Assembly: GCF_027925305.1 (NCBI RefSeq)
Contig: NZ_BSDR01000001.1
Coordinates: 3,738,501 to 3,802,500, forward strand
Length of the DNA stretch: 64,000 bases
DNA from: Desulforhabdus amnigena
GTDB taxonomy: Bacteria; Desulfobacterota; Syntrophobacteria; Syntrophobacterales; Syntrophobacteraceae
Direction: 5' to 3'
In this document: piece by piece, positions 9,892-19,600 of the stretch
Numbering within the stretch: position 1 is the stretch's first letter
Layout of the letters: each line of letters starts with the position of its first letter
The notes under the pieces: generated by a model
Database searches by the model: none
What the model was told of the DNA's origin: nothing
Seen by the model: only the letters and a program-made list of their open reading frames with translations
Position numbers and translations under genes: made by a program

Positions 9892-10205
9892 GATATGGAC
9901 AAGGGTCTCTCAGTTTTCTGTAAACTCAGAACTTGGATCAGATTCAACCACCAGCGTGAAATTTAGCATCCTGTTTGTGTAAACGGAAGAGTACCAAAAT
10001 CATCAGAATTCGCTTGGAATTTCCACTCAACTTTTCTCGTTCGCATGAATTCAACGCAACACCAGATCGAACATTCGCTTCAACTAGAGGAGCAGGACAG
10101 CAGTCACATCGATCAGCACCTCAGAATTCGCTTCCACCCGAACCGAACAGTATCCACAATCACTTGAACGCAACAACAACTCGAATTCGAACCACTGAGA
10201 GTTCC
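9892..10205. other. Non-coding, atypical-composition stretch between terminator and pseudo-receiver gene
   Basis: About 310 nt rich in CAA/AAC/TTC words and poorer in G+C than the flanks. Short repeats of TCAGAATTCGCTT occur at about 9999 and 10120, with a partial one near 10070. An 86-codon open frame on the plus strand has no ribosome-binding site and low-complexity content, so I do not call it a gene. It may be the 3' untranslated region of the pseudo-receiver mRNA or a decayed segment. Confidence 0.4.
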
Positions 10206-10646
10206 CTACTTCAAAATGGGGGCAGGCATACTTAAATTCAACTCCAACTTCAGATCTGCATCACAGTTTGATGCACTCGCTTTAGAACACGCAGAAGACA
10301 AAGCAGTTTCAAAATCAACGAGGTCAAAGGGCTTCTTCAGGAACGATACAATTTCAACTTGAGCCAGCTCAGCAGCAATCACTTGAAAGTCATATTCAGA
10401 AATCATTATCGTGGCCGCACCGGGCACGATCTGCATCAACTTTTTCAGCAAGGCGACGCCATTAGCATCAGGAAGAAGATATTCAACGATCACTATGTCA
10501 TGGTGAAAATCAGCAATCAGCATCAACGCTTCACGAGCATTCGAACAACAATCATAAGCATACCCAGCCCGTTCCAAAAAATTTTCCAAAGAGCGTTTTA
10601 ACGGAGCATCAGCTTCAACAAGTAGCACACGATGCGCACAATCCAC
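10206..10646 (-). CDS. Stand-alone receiver-domain protein with Glu at the phospho-acceptor position (pseudo-receiver)
   Basis: The 146-aa protein follows the CheY fold from RVLLVEADAPLKRSL to VSFLKKPFDLVDFE. The acidic pocket is E11/D13 (VEAD instead of VDD), Ser83 sits at the Thr/Ser position (TIMISEY) and Lys105 in KKPF is kept. The residue that should be the phosphorylated Asp is Glu55 (IVIVEYLLPDANG), so it cannot be phosphorylated normally and may be locked in an active-like state. A 25-residue polar tail follows. The GTG start has AGGAGG 6 nt before it, directly behind a sigma-54-like promoter. Codons end in A/T more than in neighbours. No output domain. Confidence 0.85.
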   Translation of the reverse strand: MDCAHRVLLVEADAPLKRSLENFLERAGYAYDCCSNAREALMLIADFHHDIVIVEYLLPDANGVALLKKLMQIVPGAATIMISEYDFQVIAAELAQVEIVSFLKKPFDLVDFETALSSACSKASASNCDADLKLELNLSMPAPILK

Positions 10647-10672
10647 ATTCAGCCTCCTGACCTAGTATAAAT

Positions 10673-10688
10673 GCATTGTGTGTGCCAA
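10673..10688 (-). promoter_or_regulatory. Sigma-54 type (-24/-12) promoter for the pseudo-receiver gene
   Basis: Minus strand reads TTGGCACACACAATGCAT: GG and GC dinucleotides exactly 10 nt apart inside a TTGGCAC...TGCA context, close to the consensus TGGCAC-N5-TTGCA (one mismatch in the -12 box). The predicted start near 10661 is just before the AGGAGG at 10653-10658. The NtrC-family activator encoded upstream is the obvious candidate enhancer-binding protein. Confidence 0.6.
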
Positions 10689-10897
10689 GTGAGTGAAGGG
10701 CATGAAGGCCTTTGCTTCGGCCCGTTTTCCATGGAAATACGATTTGATCGTGGAAAAATGATTGGAGAATATTGACCGGAATCTTAGTGAAAACCTGATT
10801 CATTGGAAGACGTCCAAATTGAAAATGCATTAAATACAAGATGTTGAATCTTTTATGGAGAATATTGTTTAAAATGAGATCGGTTGGAGAATTTTAT

Positions 10898-12280
10898 TCA
10901 AATTTCTATGCCGTGTTTTTTCATGCGATAAATGAGAATATGCCTGGGGATTTTCAAAAAACGCGCCGCTTTCGATTTGTTGCGTTGGCATTTTTCATAA
11001 GCGTTAAGGATGATTTGTTTTTCTATTTCTTCAAGGCCGATTCCCTCCTCGGGCAGCTCGATATGGAACTGTTCGGAAGAGGAGGGAACCTGGTCTTTTT
11101 CGGGCTCTACGAGAAAATGGAGATGCCTGCCGAGAATGGTCTCTTCGTTTTCCAGCAGAATCACCCGCTCGATGGTATTTCTGAGTTCCCGGACGTTCCC
11201 GGGCCATGGATGTTGCAGAAGAATCCGTTCCGCATTGGGGCTCAGTCCCCTGAAATGCTTGCCGTACTTGTCATTGAACTCTTCCATGAAGAAAAGCGAG
11301 AGAGGAATGATGTCTTCCTGGCGTTGGCGCAGGGAGGGCAGTTCAATGAGGATGGTGGCCAGGCGGAAAAAGAGATCCTTGCGGAATCTTCCCTGATCCG
11401 ACGCTTCCCAAAGGTCCTGATTGCAGGCGGAAACGATGCGGATATCCACCTGCCGTTTGCGTGTTCCCCCTACCGGATAGAATTCTCCGTCTTCCAGGAC
11501 TCTCAAGAGCTTTGCCTGGATTTCAGGGTGGAGATCCACCACTTCATCCAGGAAAAGGGTCCCGCCGTCCGCCACTTGCAGGAGCCCTTCCTTGCCCTCG
11601 GTTTTTGCTCCTGTAAAAGCCCCTTTTTCGTAGCCGAAGAGTTCGCTTTCGATGATTTCCCTGCTGAATGCGGCGCAATTCAGTGCCACGAAAGGATAAG
11701 TGGCCCTGGGACTCTTGTTGTGAATGAGCCGTGCAAAAAGTTCTTTGCCCACGCCGCTTTCTCCCTGAATGAGAACACCGGCATCCCGGCTCTGTGCACT
11801 CTTGATGGCCAGCATTTGCGCTTCGAGAAAGAGGGAGTCTTTACCGATGAGCCGGTCCACGCCCCGCAATCTCTGCACTTCCTGTCGAAGCCGGTCCACC
11901 TCGTTTCGCAAGCCGGAATGTTCCAGGGCTTTCTGGATGGTGAGTTCAAATTCATCCAGATCGACAGGCTTGACCAGGTAGTCGAATGCCCCCCGCTTGA
12001 TGGACATGACAACGTCTCTTACTTGCTCATAAGCCGTTATCATGACCACGGTGGGAGATGGCCGCAGTTCTTTGAAGCGGAGGAGGAGTTCCAGTCCGCT
12101 GGTGTCGGGGAGTCCGATATCCAGAAGTATGAGGTCCGGTTCCTCCTTCTGGGCGAGTTCCAAGGCCTTTGCCCCCGTGTCGGCTTCGATGACCATATGG
12201 TTTTTTTCCAGCAAACGACGCAGGGCCGAGCGAAAAGGCACTTCGTCGTCCACAAGGAGAATCTTGTGTTTTTCGCGCAT
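10898..12280 (-). CDS. NtrC-family sigma-54-dependent response regulator
   Basis: The 460-aa protein has three parts: a receiver domain (D11, D12, phospho-acceptor D54 in LILLDIGLPD, K104), an AAA+ domain with Walker A GESGVGKE at 173-180, the sigma-54 contact loop GAFTGA at 220-225 and GGTLFLDEV as Walker B, and a Fis-type C-terminal helix-turn-helix (NKSKAARFLKIPRHILIYRMKK). It should activate sigma-54 promoters when phosphorylated. No histidine kinase gene is adjacent, so the partner is unknown. The start at 12280 is set by the receiver motif; the open frame runs further upstream without support. A sigma-54-like promoter lies about 215 nt downstream, before the pseudo-receiver gene. Confidence 0.93.
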   Translation of the reverse strand: MREKHKILLVDDEVPFRSALRRLLEKNHMVIEADTGAKALELAQKEEPDLILLDIGLPDTSGLELLLRFKELRPSPTVVMITAYEQVRDVVMSIKRGAFDYLVKPVDLDEFELTIQKALEHSGLRNEVDRLRQEVQRLRGVDRLIGKDSLFLEAQMLAIKSAQSRDAGVLIQGESGVGKELFARLIHNKSPRATYPFVALNCAAFSREIIESELFGYEKGAFTGAKTEGKEGLLQVADGGTLFLDEVVDLHPEIQAKLLRVLEDGEFYPVGGTRKRQVDIRIVSACNQDLWEASDQGRFRKDLFFRLATILIELPSLRQRQEDIIPLSLFFMEEFNDKYGKHFRGLSPNAERILLQHPWPGNVRELRNTIERVILLENEETILGRHLHFLVEPEKDQVPSSSEQFHIELPEEGIGLEEIEKQIILNAYEKCQRNKSKAARFLKIPRHILIYRMKKHGIEI

Positions 12281-12538
12281 GTGGTGTTTCCAATACCCGT
12301 ATTTCGGAAAATCACAGGGTTCGATGCGGGAACATGAGATGATAGAGAAGGGATGTTGCACGGACCCGATCAAGTGCTCAGAATGGGTCTTTTAAAGACC
12401 CACAAATAAAATAATATCTCTAACATAAAGCAAAAGGCAAATGAAGCCGGATTCTCGAGCTGCGGAAGGCAACATTCAACCGATGCAGCCGTTCAAGGGG
12501 GGGCATACCTTGCCTGCGTCACCCCGCGTTGCCCTCCA

Positions 12539-13942
12539 TTATCCATGGATTGGAAGGCACGTTTCTTTTTTCACCCTGAACGCAATCCTGCCCACTTCTT
12601 TCATGACTTGGGCCTCGTTCACGTCTTTTACCCGTCCGTCGGAGACGACATGTCGTCCACCGACCCATACATGTCGAACGTCGCTGCCCCTCACGGTATA
12701 GACCAACTGGGAAACGGGGTTGTATAGCGGTGTGAGATGGGGTTGGTTCAGATCGATGGCGATGAAGTCCGCTTTCTTCTCTGGTTCAAGGCTTCCGATT
12801 TTCCGCTCCCATCCCAGGACCGAAGCCCCCTCGCAAGTGGCAAGCCGCAAAACTTTCCAGGCCGGAAAGACTGTCGGATCTTTCGCAAAAACCTTTTGAA
12901 GCTTCGAGGCCTTGTCCATTTCAGAAAAGAGGTCCAGATCGTTGTTGCTGGCGCATCCGTCCGTACCCAAGCCAACGGCGACTCCGGATGTGAGAAGTTG
13001 TGGAACCTGGGCGACCCCGGAGGCCAATTTCATGTTGCTTTCAACATTGTGGGAAATTCCCACCCGGCGTAGCGCAAGGAGTTCCATTTCCGCGGGAGTC
13101 AACCAAACGGCGTGTGCGCAAAGGGTCAGGTCATCTAAAATGCCCAGCGTGTCCAGGTAAAAGACCGGCCTCATGCCTTTTTTTTCAGTCAGTTCCAAAA
13201 CTTCACCCGCGGTTTCCGAAAGGTGGATCTGGAAAAGAATATTTCTTTCGCGGCAAAGAGACTTGACCCATTGCAAGGTCCCGGCGCCGCAGGTGTAGGG
13301 TGCATGGCAAAAGAGGGAAGGCCTCAGGCGGTCTGTGTCACCCGGAAACGCTGCGAGAAAAGCTTCCGCCCGTTCCCTAGCCCGGCCCGGATCGGGCAGG
13401 TCCGGCGAGGGAAAGTCCACGATGCCCTGCCCCAAAACCGCTCGAATTCCGCTCTCCATGGCAGCCCGGGCGACCGATTCCTCATAAAAATACCCGTCGC
13501 AAAAGGTGGTGATGCCGTTTTTCAGCATTTCCACGGCGGAGAGGAGGCTCCCCCAGTAGACCGTCTCCGGGTTTATGTGAGTCGCCTCCACAGGGAAGAT
13601 GACTTCATGCAGCCACTGCATGAGGGGCAGATCGCTTCCCAATCCTCGAAAACAGCTCATGGCTGCATGGGTGTGGGCATTCACGAGGCCGGGCATCAGG
13701 AGATGACCTCGCAGGTCCATCTCCCGGCGTCCCCTGAAATTTGCCTGAATCTCCGTCGTCGGGCCGACGGCTGCCAACGTATCGCCGTCGATGGCTACAG
13801 CGCCCGATGGAATACATAGCATTTCCTCATTACAGGTCACGACCCAATCCGCATGGAGCAGGACGCAGTCGACCTCCCGGCGGCCACGAGGTCCGGATGT
13901 GCTTCCCTCAGGAGCGGAGTGTTTTGGCGAAGATGCGCACAT
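12539..13942 (-). CDS. 5-methylthioadenosine/S-adenosylhomocysteine deaminase-like amidohydrolase (copy 2)
   Basis: A 467-aa metallo-dependent hydrolase of the MtaD/TrzA group, which deaminate MTA or SAH to the inosine forms. Metal and substrate residues are visible in NAHTHAAM, FQIHLSETAGEV, HAVWLTPAE, and GTDGCASNNDLDLFSEMD. It is clearly a paralogue of the gene just upstream and overlaps it by 35 nt, a sign of translational coupling after tandem duplication. The first about 22 residues are Gly/Ser/Arg-rich and not family-like, but no better start codon lies between there and the conserved VDCVLLHADWVV. Other cyclic amidine substrates are possible. Confidence 0.85.
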   Translation of the reverse strand: MCASSPKHSAPEGSTSGPRGRREVDCVLLHADWVVTCNEEMLCIPSGAVAIDGDTLAAVGPTTEIQANFRGRREMDLRGHLLMPGLVNAHTHAAMSCFRGLGSDLPLMQWLHEVIFPVEATHINPETVYWGSLLSAVEMLKNGITTFCDGYFYEESVARAAMESGIRAVLGQGIVDFPSPDLPDPGRARERAEAFLAAFPGDTDRLRPSLFCHAPYTCGAGTLQWVKSLCRERNILFQIHLSETAGEVLELTEKKGMRPVFYLDTLGILDDLTLCAHAVWLTPAEMELLALRRVGISHNVESNMKLASGVAQVPQLLTSGVAVGLGTDGCASNNDLDLFSEMDKASKLQKVFAKDPTVFPAWKVLRLATCEGASVLGWERKIGSLEPEKKADFIAIDLNQPHLTPLYNPVSQLVYTVRGSDVRHVWVGGRHVVSDGRVKDVNEAQVMKEVGRIAFRVKKETCLPIHG

Positions 13943-15233
13943 GGTCCATGACCTCGTTGATGTCTATGGTGAGGAGGTTGCGGTCTTCCATCACCAGGCG
14001 GCCGTGAATGATACTGTGTCTCACATCGGCTCCCCGCGCCGCATAGACCAGATGGCTCACGGGTTCATAGAGTGGGGTCAGGTGCGGTTTTCTGAAATCC
14101 ACGACAATCACATCCGCCCAGCTTCCAGGGGTGAGTGTCCCGAGTTTTTCTTCCAGTCCGATGGCTTTGGCTCCGTTGCGCGTCGCCATTTTGAGGGCCA
14201 GGCGAGCCGGAAGAGCCGTTGGGTCCAGGTTGGCCACTTTATGGAGTTTGGCGCAGGAATCCATCTCTCCGAAAAGATCCAGATCGTTGTTGCTGGCGCA
14301 GCCGTCGGTGCCGAGGGCGACGTTGATTCCCATCTCCACGAGGCGGGGGACGGGAGCGATGCCCGAAGCCAGCTTCATGTTGCTTTCCGGGTTGTGGATC
14401 ACTTGTACCTGCCGCTTTGCCAGCCATTCCATGTCTTCGGGACTCAGAGCCACACAATGGTCTGCTATGAGTCGGGAATTCAACAGTCCCAGATGTTCCA
14501 GATGGGCGACGGGACTCAGACCGTATTGGTCGAGAGACTGCCGGACTTCGGTTTCCGTCTCCGAAAGATGCATGATGAGGGGAACCCCATGCCTTTCTGC
14601 CAGGTTTGAACATCGTTTCAGCAAGTCCGGCGAACAGGTGTAGATGGCGTGGGGTTCCACGGCAATGCGGATGAGGGGGTCGTCTTTCCACTCCTGGATG
14701 AGGGACTCGGTAAAGCTCAGTCCGTTTTCGATGAGGCCGTAGTGGGGGGACGGGAAATCATAGAGGACTTCGCCTACGAGTGCGCGCATTCCGGCTGCCT
14801 TGGCCGCTTCGGCCACCTTGTGTTCGAACAGGTACATGTCGCAGAAGGTCGTGGTTCCAGATTGGATCATCTCGGCGCAGGCAAGGAGGGTGCCCCAGTA
14901 GACCCAGTCGGCCGTGAGTTTCTGCTCGGCGGGGAAAATATGGTCCTGCAGCCATTCCATGAGGGGGAGGTCATCGGCGAGGCCTCGAAAGAGAGTCATG
15001 GCTGCATGGGTGTGGCCGTTGATGAGTCCTGGAAGGACGACGCATCCCTCCACATTCAGGGACTTGGCGGCTCGATATTTGGCGGCCAGGTCGGAGGAGG
15101 GGCCGACTTCAATAATTTCTCCGCCTCCAATGGCGACGGCTCCGGGATTGAAGCGTTGATCCGCATCGTCGAGAGTGAGGACCAATCCGTTGATGAGGAG
15201 AAGGTCTGCGTTCTGATGATGTGATTCCTGCAA
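13908..15233 (-). CDS. mtaD: 5-methylthioadenosine/S-adenosylhomocysteine deaminase
   Basis: A 441-aa amidohydrolase of the MtaD family that converts MTA or SAH plus water to methylthioinosine or S-inosylhomocysteine plus ammonia. The family residues are NGHTHAAM (metal His pair), LIMHLSETETEV, DHCVALSPEDMEW and GTDGCASNNDLDLFGEMD. Length fits the family. A second MtaD-like gene follows with a 35-nt overlap, and a purine nucleoside phosphorylase gene lies upstream on the same strand, which together could take MTA to hypoxanthine and methylthioribose-1-phosphate. A REP-like palindrome separates it from the phosphorylase. Confidence 0.9.
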   Translation of the reverse strand: MQESHHQNADLLLINGLVLTLDDADQRFNPGAVAIGGGEIIEVGPSSDLAAKYRAAKSLNVEGCVVLPGLINGHTHAAMTLFRGLADDLPLMEWLQDHIFPAEQKLTADWVYWGTLLACAEMIQSGTTTFCDMYLFEHKVAEAAKAAGMRALVGEVLYDFPSPHYGLIENGLSFTESLIQEWKDDPLIRIAVEPHAIYTCSPDLLKRCSNLAERHGVPLIMHLSETETEVRQSLDQYGLSPVAHLEHLGLLNSRLIADHCVALSPEDMEWLAKRQVQVIHNPESNMKLASGIAPVPRLVEMGINVALGTDGCASNNDLDLFGEMDSCAKLHKVANLDPTALPARLALKMATRNGAKAIGLEEKLGTLTPGSWADVIVVDFRKPHLTPLYEPVSHLVYAARGADVRHSIIHGRLVMEDRNLLTIDINEVMDHVRIFAKTLRS

Positions 15234-15330
15234 GGGTTCCGGTCCTCCCGTGGGATTGCTGAAGTCATGTTATTTATTTTATCAGATGCGCGAACAAAAG
15301 TTTCTCAACATTCTTGATGGTTACAGATTA

Positions 15331-15407
15331 CGTCATTCCGGCATGCTTTTAGCCGGAATCTAGCCACATGGCACATCCTCTGGATACCGGCTTTCACCGG
15401 TATGACG
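15331..15407. repeat. Palindromic intergenic repeat (R5)
   Basis: CGTCATTCCGG...GCCGGAATC and GGATACCGG...CCGGTATGACG form two facing hairpins inside a larger inverted repeat (CGTCAT/ATGACG ends). This CGTCATTCC...ATGACG type is widespread in proteobacterial intergenic DNA. A degraded relative may exist near 30460-30515 (TGTCAT...ATGACA). It may end transcription between the phosphorylase and deaminase genes. Confidence 0.65.
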
Positions 15408-15469
15408 GTTTGAAAATGTTAAGAAATTTCTGTCCAGGTACTTAAATCGATATTGTCGGAAAGTGCCGC

Positions 15470-16291
15470 CTATAATTGTTCCAAGACCTTTGCCAGCAGC
15501 TGCACGAGCTTCGATCCCGCCCGTTCCGCCGTGGCGATGATTTTGTCGAGGGGAGCGGGTTGGTAGGCATCGGGAAGATTGACGTTGGTGATGACGGAAA
15601 TCCCCAGGACTTTAAGCCCTGCATGAACGGCGGTGATCACCTCCATGATGGTGGACATTCCTACGGCATCGGCTCCCATGGCCCGCAGAAATCGCGTTTC
15701 CGCGGCCGTTTCGAGGCTGGGGCCCAGAACCCCCACGTAAACGCCACGGTGTAAGAGGATCCTTTCCGCAAGAGCCGTTCTGAGGGCCAATGCCTGGAGT
15801 CTTCGGCAGTAGGGTTCCGTCATGTCTGGGAACCGGTCGCCCCATCGGTCCACATTGGGGCCTGCCAGGGGATTGTGCCCCGTCAGGTTGATGTGATCCG
15901 TGATGAGCATGAGGTCGCCGGCGCTGAACTGAGGGTTGAGCCCTCCGGCGGCATTGGAGAGAATCAGGGTATCCATGCCCAGGGTTTGCATGACTCGAAT
16001 GGGGAAAGAGATTTGTCTTGCGGTGTAGCCTTCATAGAGGTGGAATCTTCCTTGCATGACAAGGATCGGTTTTCCCGCCCAGGAACCGCAGATGAGCCTC
16101 CCTTCATGGCTGGTGACCGTGCTCACGGGATAATGGGGAATTTCTCCGTAAGGAAAAACGGCGGACTTGTCCATGGCGTCAACGATACCGCCCAGGCCGG
16201 TGCCCAATATAAGCCCGATTTTGGGCCGAATATCGAGATGAGCACCGATGAAAGCGGCAGCTTCCTCCACCTGCTTGCAAAAAAGTTCCAT
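15470..16291 (-). CDS. Purine nucleoside phosphorylase (inosine/guanosine or methylthioinosine type)
   Basis: The 273-aa protein is in the trimeric PNP/MTAP family. It has LILGTGLGG (phosphate loop), MQGRFHLYEGY, SNAAGGLNPQF and GADAVGMSTIMEV. The base-contact segment ISVITNVN has Asn where MTA phosphorylases carry Asp, which suits 6-oxopurines such as hypoxanthine and guanine. Given the two deaminases downstream on the same strand, methylthioinosine is a reasonable substrate in addition to inosine. The ATG at 16291 has AGGAGAG 6 nt upstream; an open frame begins 48 nt earlier without one. Family sure; physiological substrate inferred. Confidence 0.9.
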   Translation of the reverse strand: MELFCKQVEEAAAFIGAHLDIRPKIGLILGTGLGGIVDAMDKSAVFPYGEIPHYPVSTVTSHEGRLICGSWAGKPILVMQGRFHLYEGYTARQISFPIRVMQTLGMDTLILSNAAGGLNPQFSAGDLMLITDHINLTGHNPLAGPNVDRWGDRFPDMTEPYCRRLQALALRTALAERILLHRGVYVGVLGPSLETAAETRFLRAMGADAVGMSTIMEVITAVHAGLKVLGISVITNVNLPDAYQPAPLDKIIATAERAGSKLVQLLAKVLEQL

Positions 16292-16626
16292 TTTCTCTCC
16301 TGATCTCCGGTCCGAATAAATGTTAATCGCCTCAGACAATTGACATAAGGTGCCAGATTTGTAAAGATCCTTCTGTTGGAAAGGATTCCGCTCGCAAAGT
16401 GATGCCGGTCGGTTATAATATTTATATTTTTCATGAATTTTTTTAACCGTTCACCCCCGTTTGCATATCCGCAGATGCTGCAGAAATGGAAAAAATAACC
16501 GGTTTTCGGATTTTCCTTATTCTCTGTGCTCTCCGTGTTCTCTGCGGTGAATGGTTACAACTTTTCTAAAGTCTCATTACGTGGAGATCAGTGGCAGGCC
16601 CCGGCCTGATCACTAAATAAGGATTT
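16292..16626. other. Intergenic region between phosphorylase and hrpA, with an R3 fragment
   Basis: Divergent promoters should lie here. The only recognisable element is at about 16520-16554 (TTCTCTGTGCTCTCCGTGTTCTCTGCGGTGAATGG), a shortened relative of repeat family R3. An AT-rich stretch near 16410-16440 could hold promoter elements but no clear pair stands out. Confidence 0.5.
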
Positions 16627-19600
16627 ATGCACTCTTTGGAATCTCAGAAATTGCGCAGGGCTGCCCCTTCCCCTGCTGAAGCCCCGTTCATTCCGGACTA
16701 TCCACCGGGACTCCCCATTCTTGACAAAAAGGAGGCTATTCTCCGCGCCATAGCGGAACACCAGGTACTGGTCATTACCGGGGAGACGGGTTCGGGAAAG
16801 AGCACTCAAATTCCCAAATTTTGCCTCGAGGCCGGTTTCGGCCGCCGCGGAATGATCGGCTGCACGCAGCCCCGCCGTATTGCGGCCATCACTCTTGCCA
16901 ATCGGGTCGCTGAAGAGCTCAAAGAGATGGGTCCCCTGTGGGTGGGGCACAAGATCCGTTTCCAGGATCGGACGGCCCGAACCACCCGCATCAAGTTTAT
17001 GACCGACGGGATTCTCCTGGCGGAAGCGCAGCGGGACCGCCTTTTTCGGGCCTACGATACGATCATTGTCGATGAAGCTCATGAGCGGACTCTAAACATC
17101 GATTTTCTCCTGGGGCTCATCAAGAAGATTCTGCCCCGGCGTCCCGATCTCAAGGTGATCATCACCTCCGCAACGATCGACCCCGAAAGGTTCTCTCGAT
17201 CCTTTGGAAATGCCCCCATCATTGAAGTCTCAGGCAGGACCTACCCCGTTGAGGTGCGCTACCGTCCTCTGGAAGTGCGCGATGACGAAGAGGAAGAGAT
17301 CTCGTATATCGATCAGGCCGTTGCGGCTGTGGACGAACTCAAGTCCCGCCGGGAGGGAGGGCGCAGGGGGGACATTCTCATCTTCATGCCCACGGAGAGC
17401 GATATCCGGGAGACGGTCCAGAGGCTCGAGGAAAAACGCTATTTCAACACACGGGTCTTTCCGCTTTTCGGCAGAATGGCGGCGGGAGATCAGCAGAGTG
17501 TTTTCAGACCCGCTTCGGAAGAAAAAATCGTGGTGGCCACCAACGTGGCTGAAACGTCTCTCACCATCCCGGGGATTCGGTACGTGATCGATACGGGCCT
17601 TGCCCGTATTTCCCAATACAATGCGCGGTCGAGAACGCAGAGCCTTCCCGTGTCCCCCATTTCACAGGCGAGTGCCGATCAGAGGCAGGGACGGTGCGGC
17701 CGCGTGGCCGAGGGCATTTGCATTCGCCTTTATTCCAGGGAGGATTATCTCAATCGACCGCTTTATACTCCCCCCGAGATACAGCGGTCGAATCTTGCGG
17801 AAGTCATCCTGAGAATGCTGTTTCTGCGCCTCGGGAACATCCAGGAATTTCCCTTCCTGGACCCGCCGTCTCCTGCGGCCGTCAAGGATGGATTTGCCCT
17901 GCTCAAAGAACTCGGCGCCGTTGACGATCATCGAAGGCTCACCCCCCTCGGGCGCATGATGGCGAGGCTCCCTCTGGACCCGCGCCTCTCCCGCATGCTC
18001 ATGGAAGCTCAAAAGGAAGGCGCCCTTCAAGAATTGACGATTCTGACGGCGGCCCTGAGCATTCAAGACCCAAGAGAGCGTCCCCTCGACAAGGAAACCC
18101 AGGCGGACCAGGCTCATGCCCGTTTTCGCGATCCGCGTTCGGATTTTGTGACTCTTCTCAAAATCTGGGGAACCTTCTGGCAGATGGGTTCCGAAGATCG
18201 CGGGGCCGCACTGATCAGCCGGAGTCAGATGCGCAAATTCTGCCGCGATCATTTTCTCTCTTATCGAAGGATGCGTGAGTGGAGGGACATTTTTGAGGAA
18301 ATCCGGGATATTCTTCAAGAGCTGGGGGGATTTGAATTCAACCCGGATCCGGCGAGCTACGAAGCCATTCACAGGTCCATTCTGAGCGGGTACTTGAGCC
18401 ATATCGGCGTGCGTAAGGATAAAAACATCTATCTTGCGACCAAAAACCGCCAGGTGATGCTTTTCCCGGGCTCGGGACTCTTCAACAAAGGAGGAGCCTG
18501 GATCACCGCCTCAGAATTGATACAGACTTCCCGCCTGTATGCCAGAACCGTTGCCGTCATCGAGCCTGAATGGCTGGAGGATCTGGGCGGGCATCTCTGC
18601 CGTTCCACCTTTTTTGAACCCCACTGGGAAAAGAAAAGGGGCCAGGTCGTCGCCTTCGAGCGAGTGACTCTCTATGGCCTCACGGTTGTGGATCGCCGTA
18701 AGGTCGATTACAGCCGTGTGCGTCCGGCTGAAGCCCGGGAAATATTTATCCGTTCGGCCCTGGTCGAGGGCGATCTTCCGAACGGCTACGCCTTCATGGA
18801 ACACAATCGAAATCTGATCCGTCAGGTCGAAGAGCTGGAAAGCAAGACGCGCCGCAGGGATCTTTTGGTGGACGAAGAAACGCTCTTTCAGTTTTACGAT
18901 CAGCGCCTGCCCCAGCTCTCGGACATACGTTCCTTCAATAAGTTCCTGAAAGATCAAGGGGGAGACGATTGTTTGCGCATGAGGGAAGCGGATCTTCTAC
19001 GCGCGGAGCCGGATTTTGAAGCGCTGGAGCAGTTTCCCGACACCTTGTCGGTGGGGGACATGGAACTGCCTCTTCGCTATGCGTTCCATCCCGGAGAAAA
19101 GGATGATGGAGTGACTGCAAGCATACCGGTTCACCTGCTTGCGCGATTGAGCGAAGAGCCGTTTCAGTGGCTCGTTCCGGGAATGCTCCTGGAAAAGGTG
19201 ACGCTATTGATAAAATCTCTTCCCAAAGGAATACGCCGGCAACTGGTCCCTGCGGGAGAAACGGCGCAGCGCCTTGTGGTGGGGCTTCCTTTTCGCGAGG
19301 GATCTTTGAGTTTTCAGATGAGCCGGTGTATCAAGGAGATGATGGGCGTTCGTGTTCCTCCTGAAATGTGGGATTTTGAACAGTTGCCCCCTCACCTGAA
19401 AATGAAGTTTGAAGTGGTGGGACCCGGGGGCGATCTTCTGGGAGCCGGGGAAGATCTGGAAGATCTGAAGTCCCTGGCGGTGGAGCGCCGTGAAGACGAT
19501 TTATTGGAAACGTCAAAGAAAAAGTGGGAGCGAACCGGATTGGTCTCATGGAATTTCGGGGAGTTGCCTTCTAAGGTGGAATTGGGGAAAGACTCCCTGG

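Noticed and set aside
9975-10235. 86-codon plus-strand frame in the atypical-composition stretch
   Set aside because: No ribosome-binding site and Asn/Thr/Arg-rich low-complexity product; overlaps the end of the pseudo-receiver gene.
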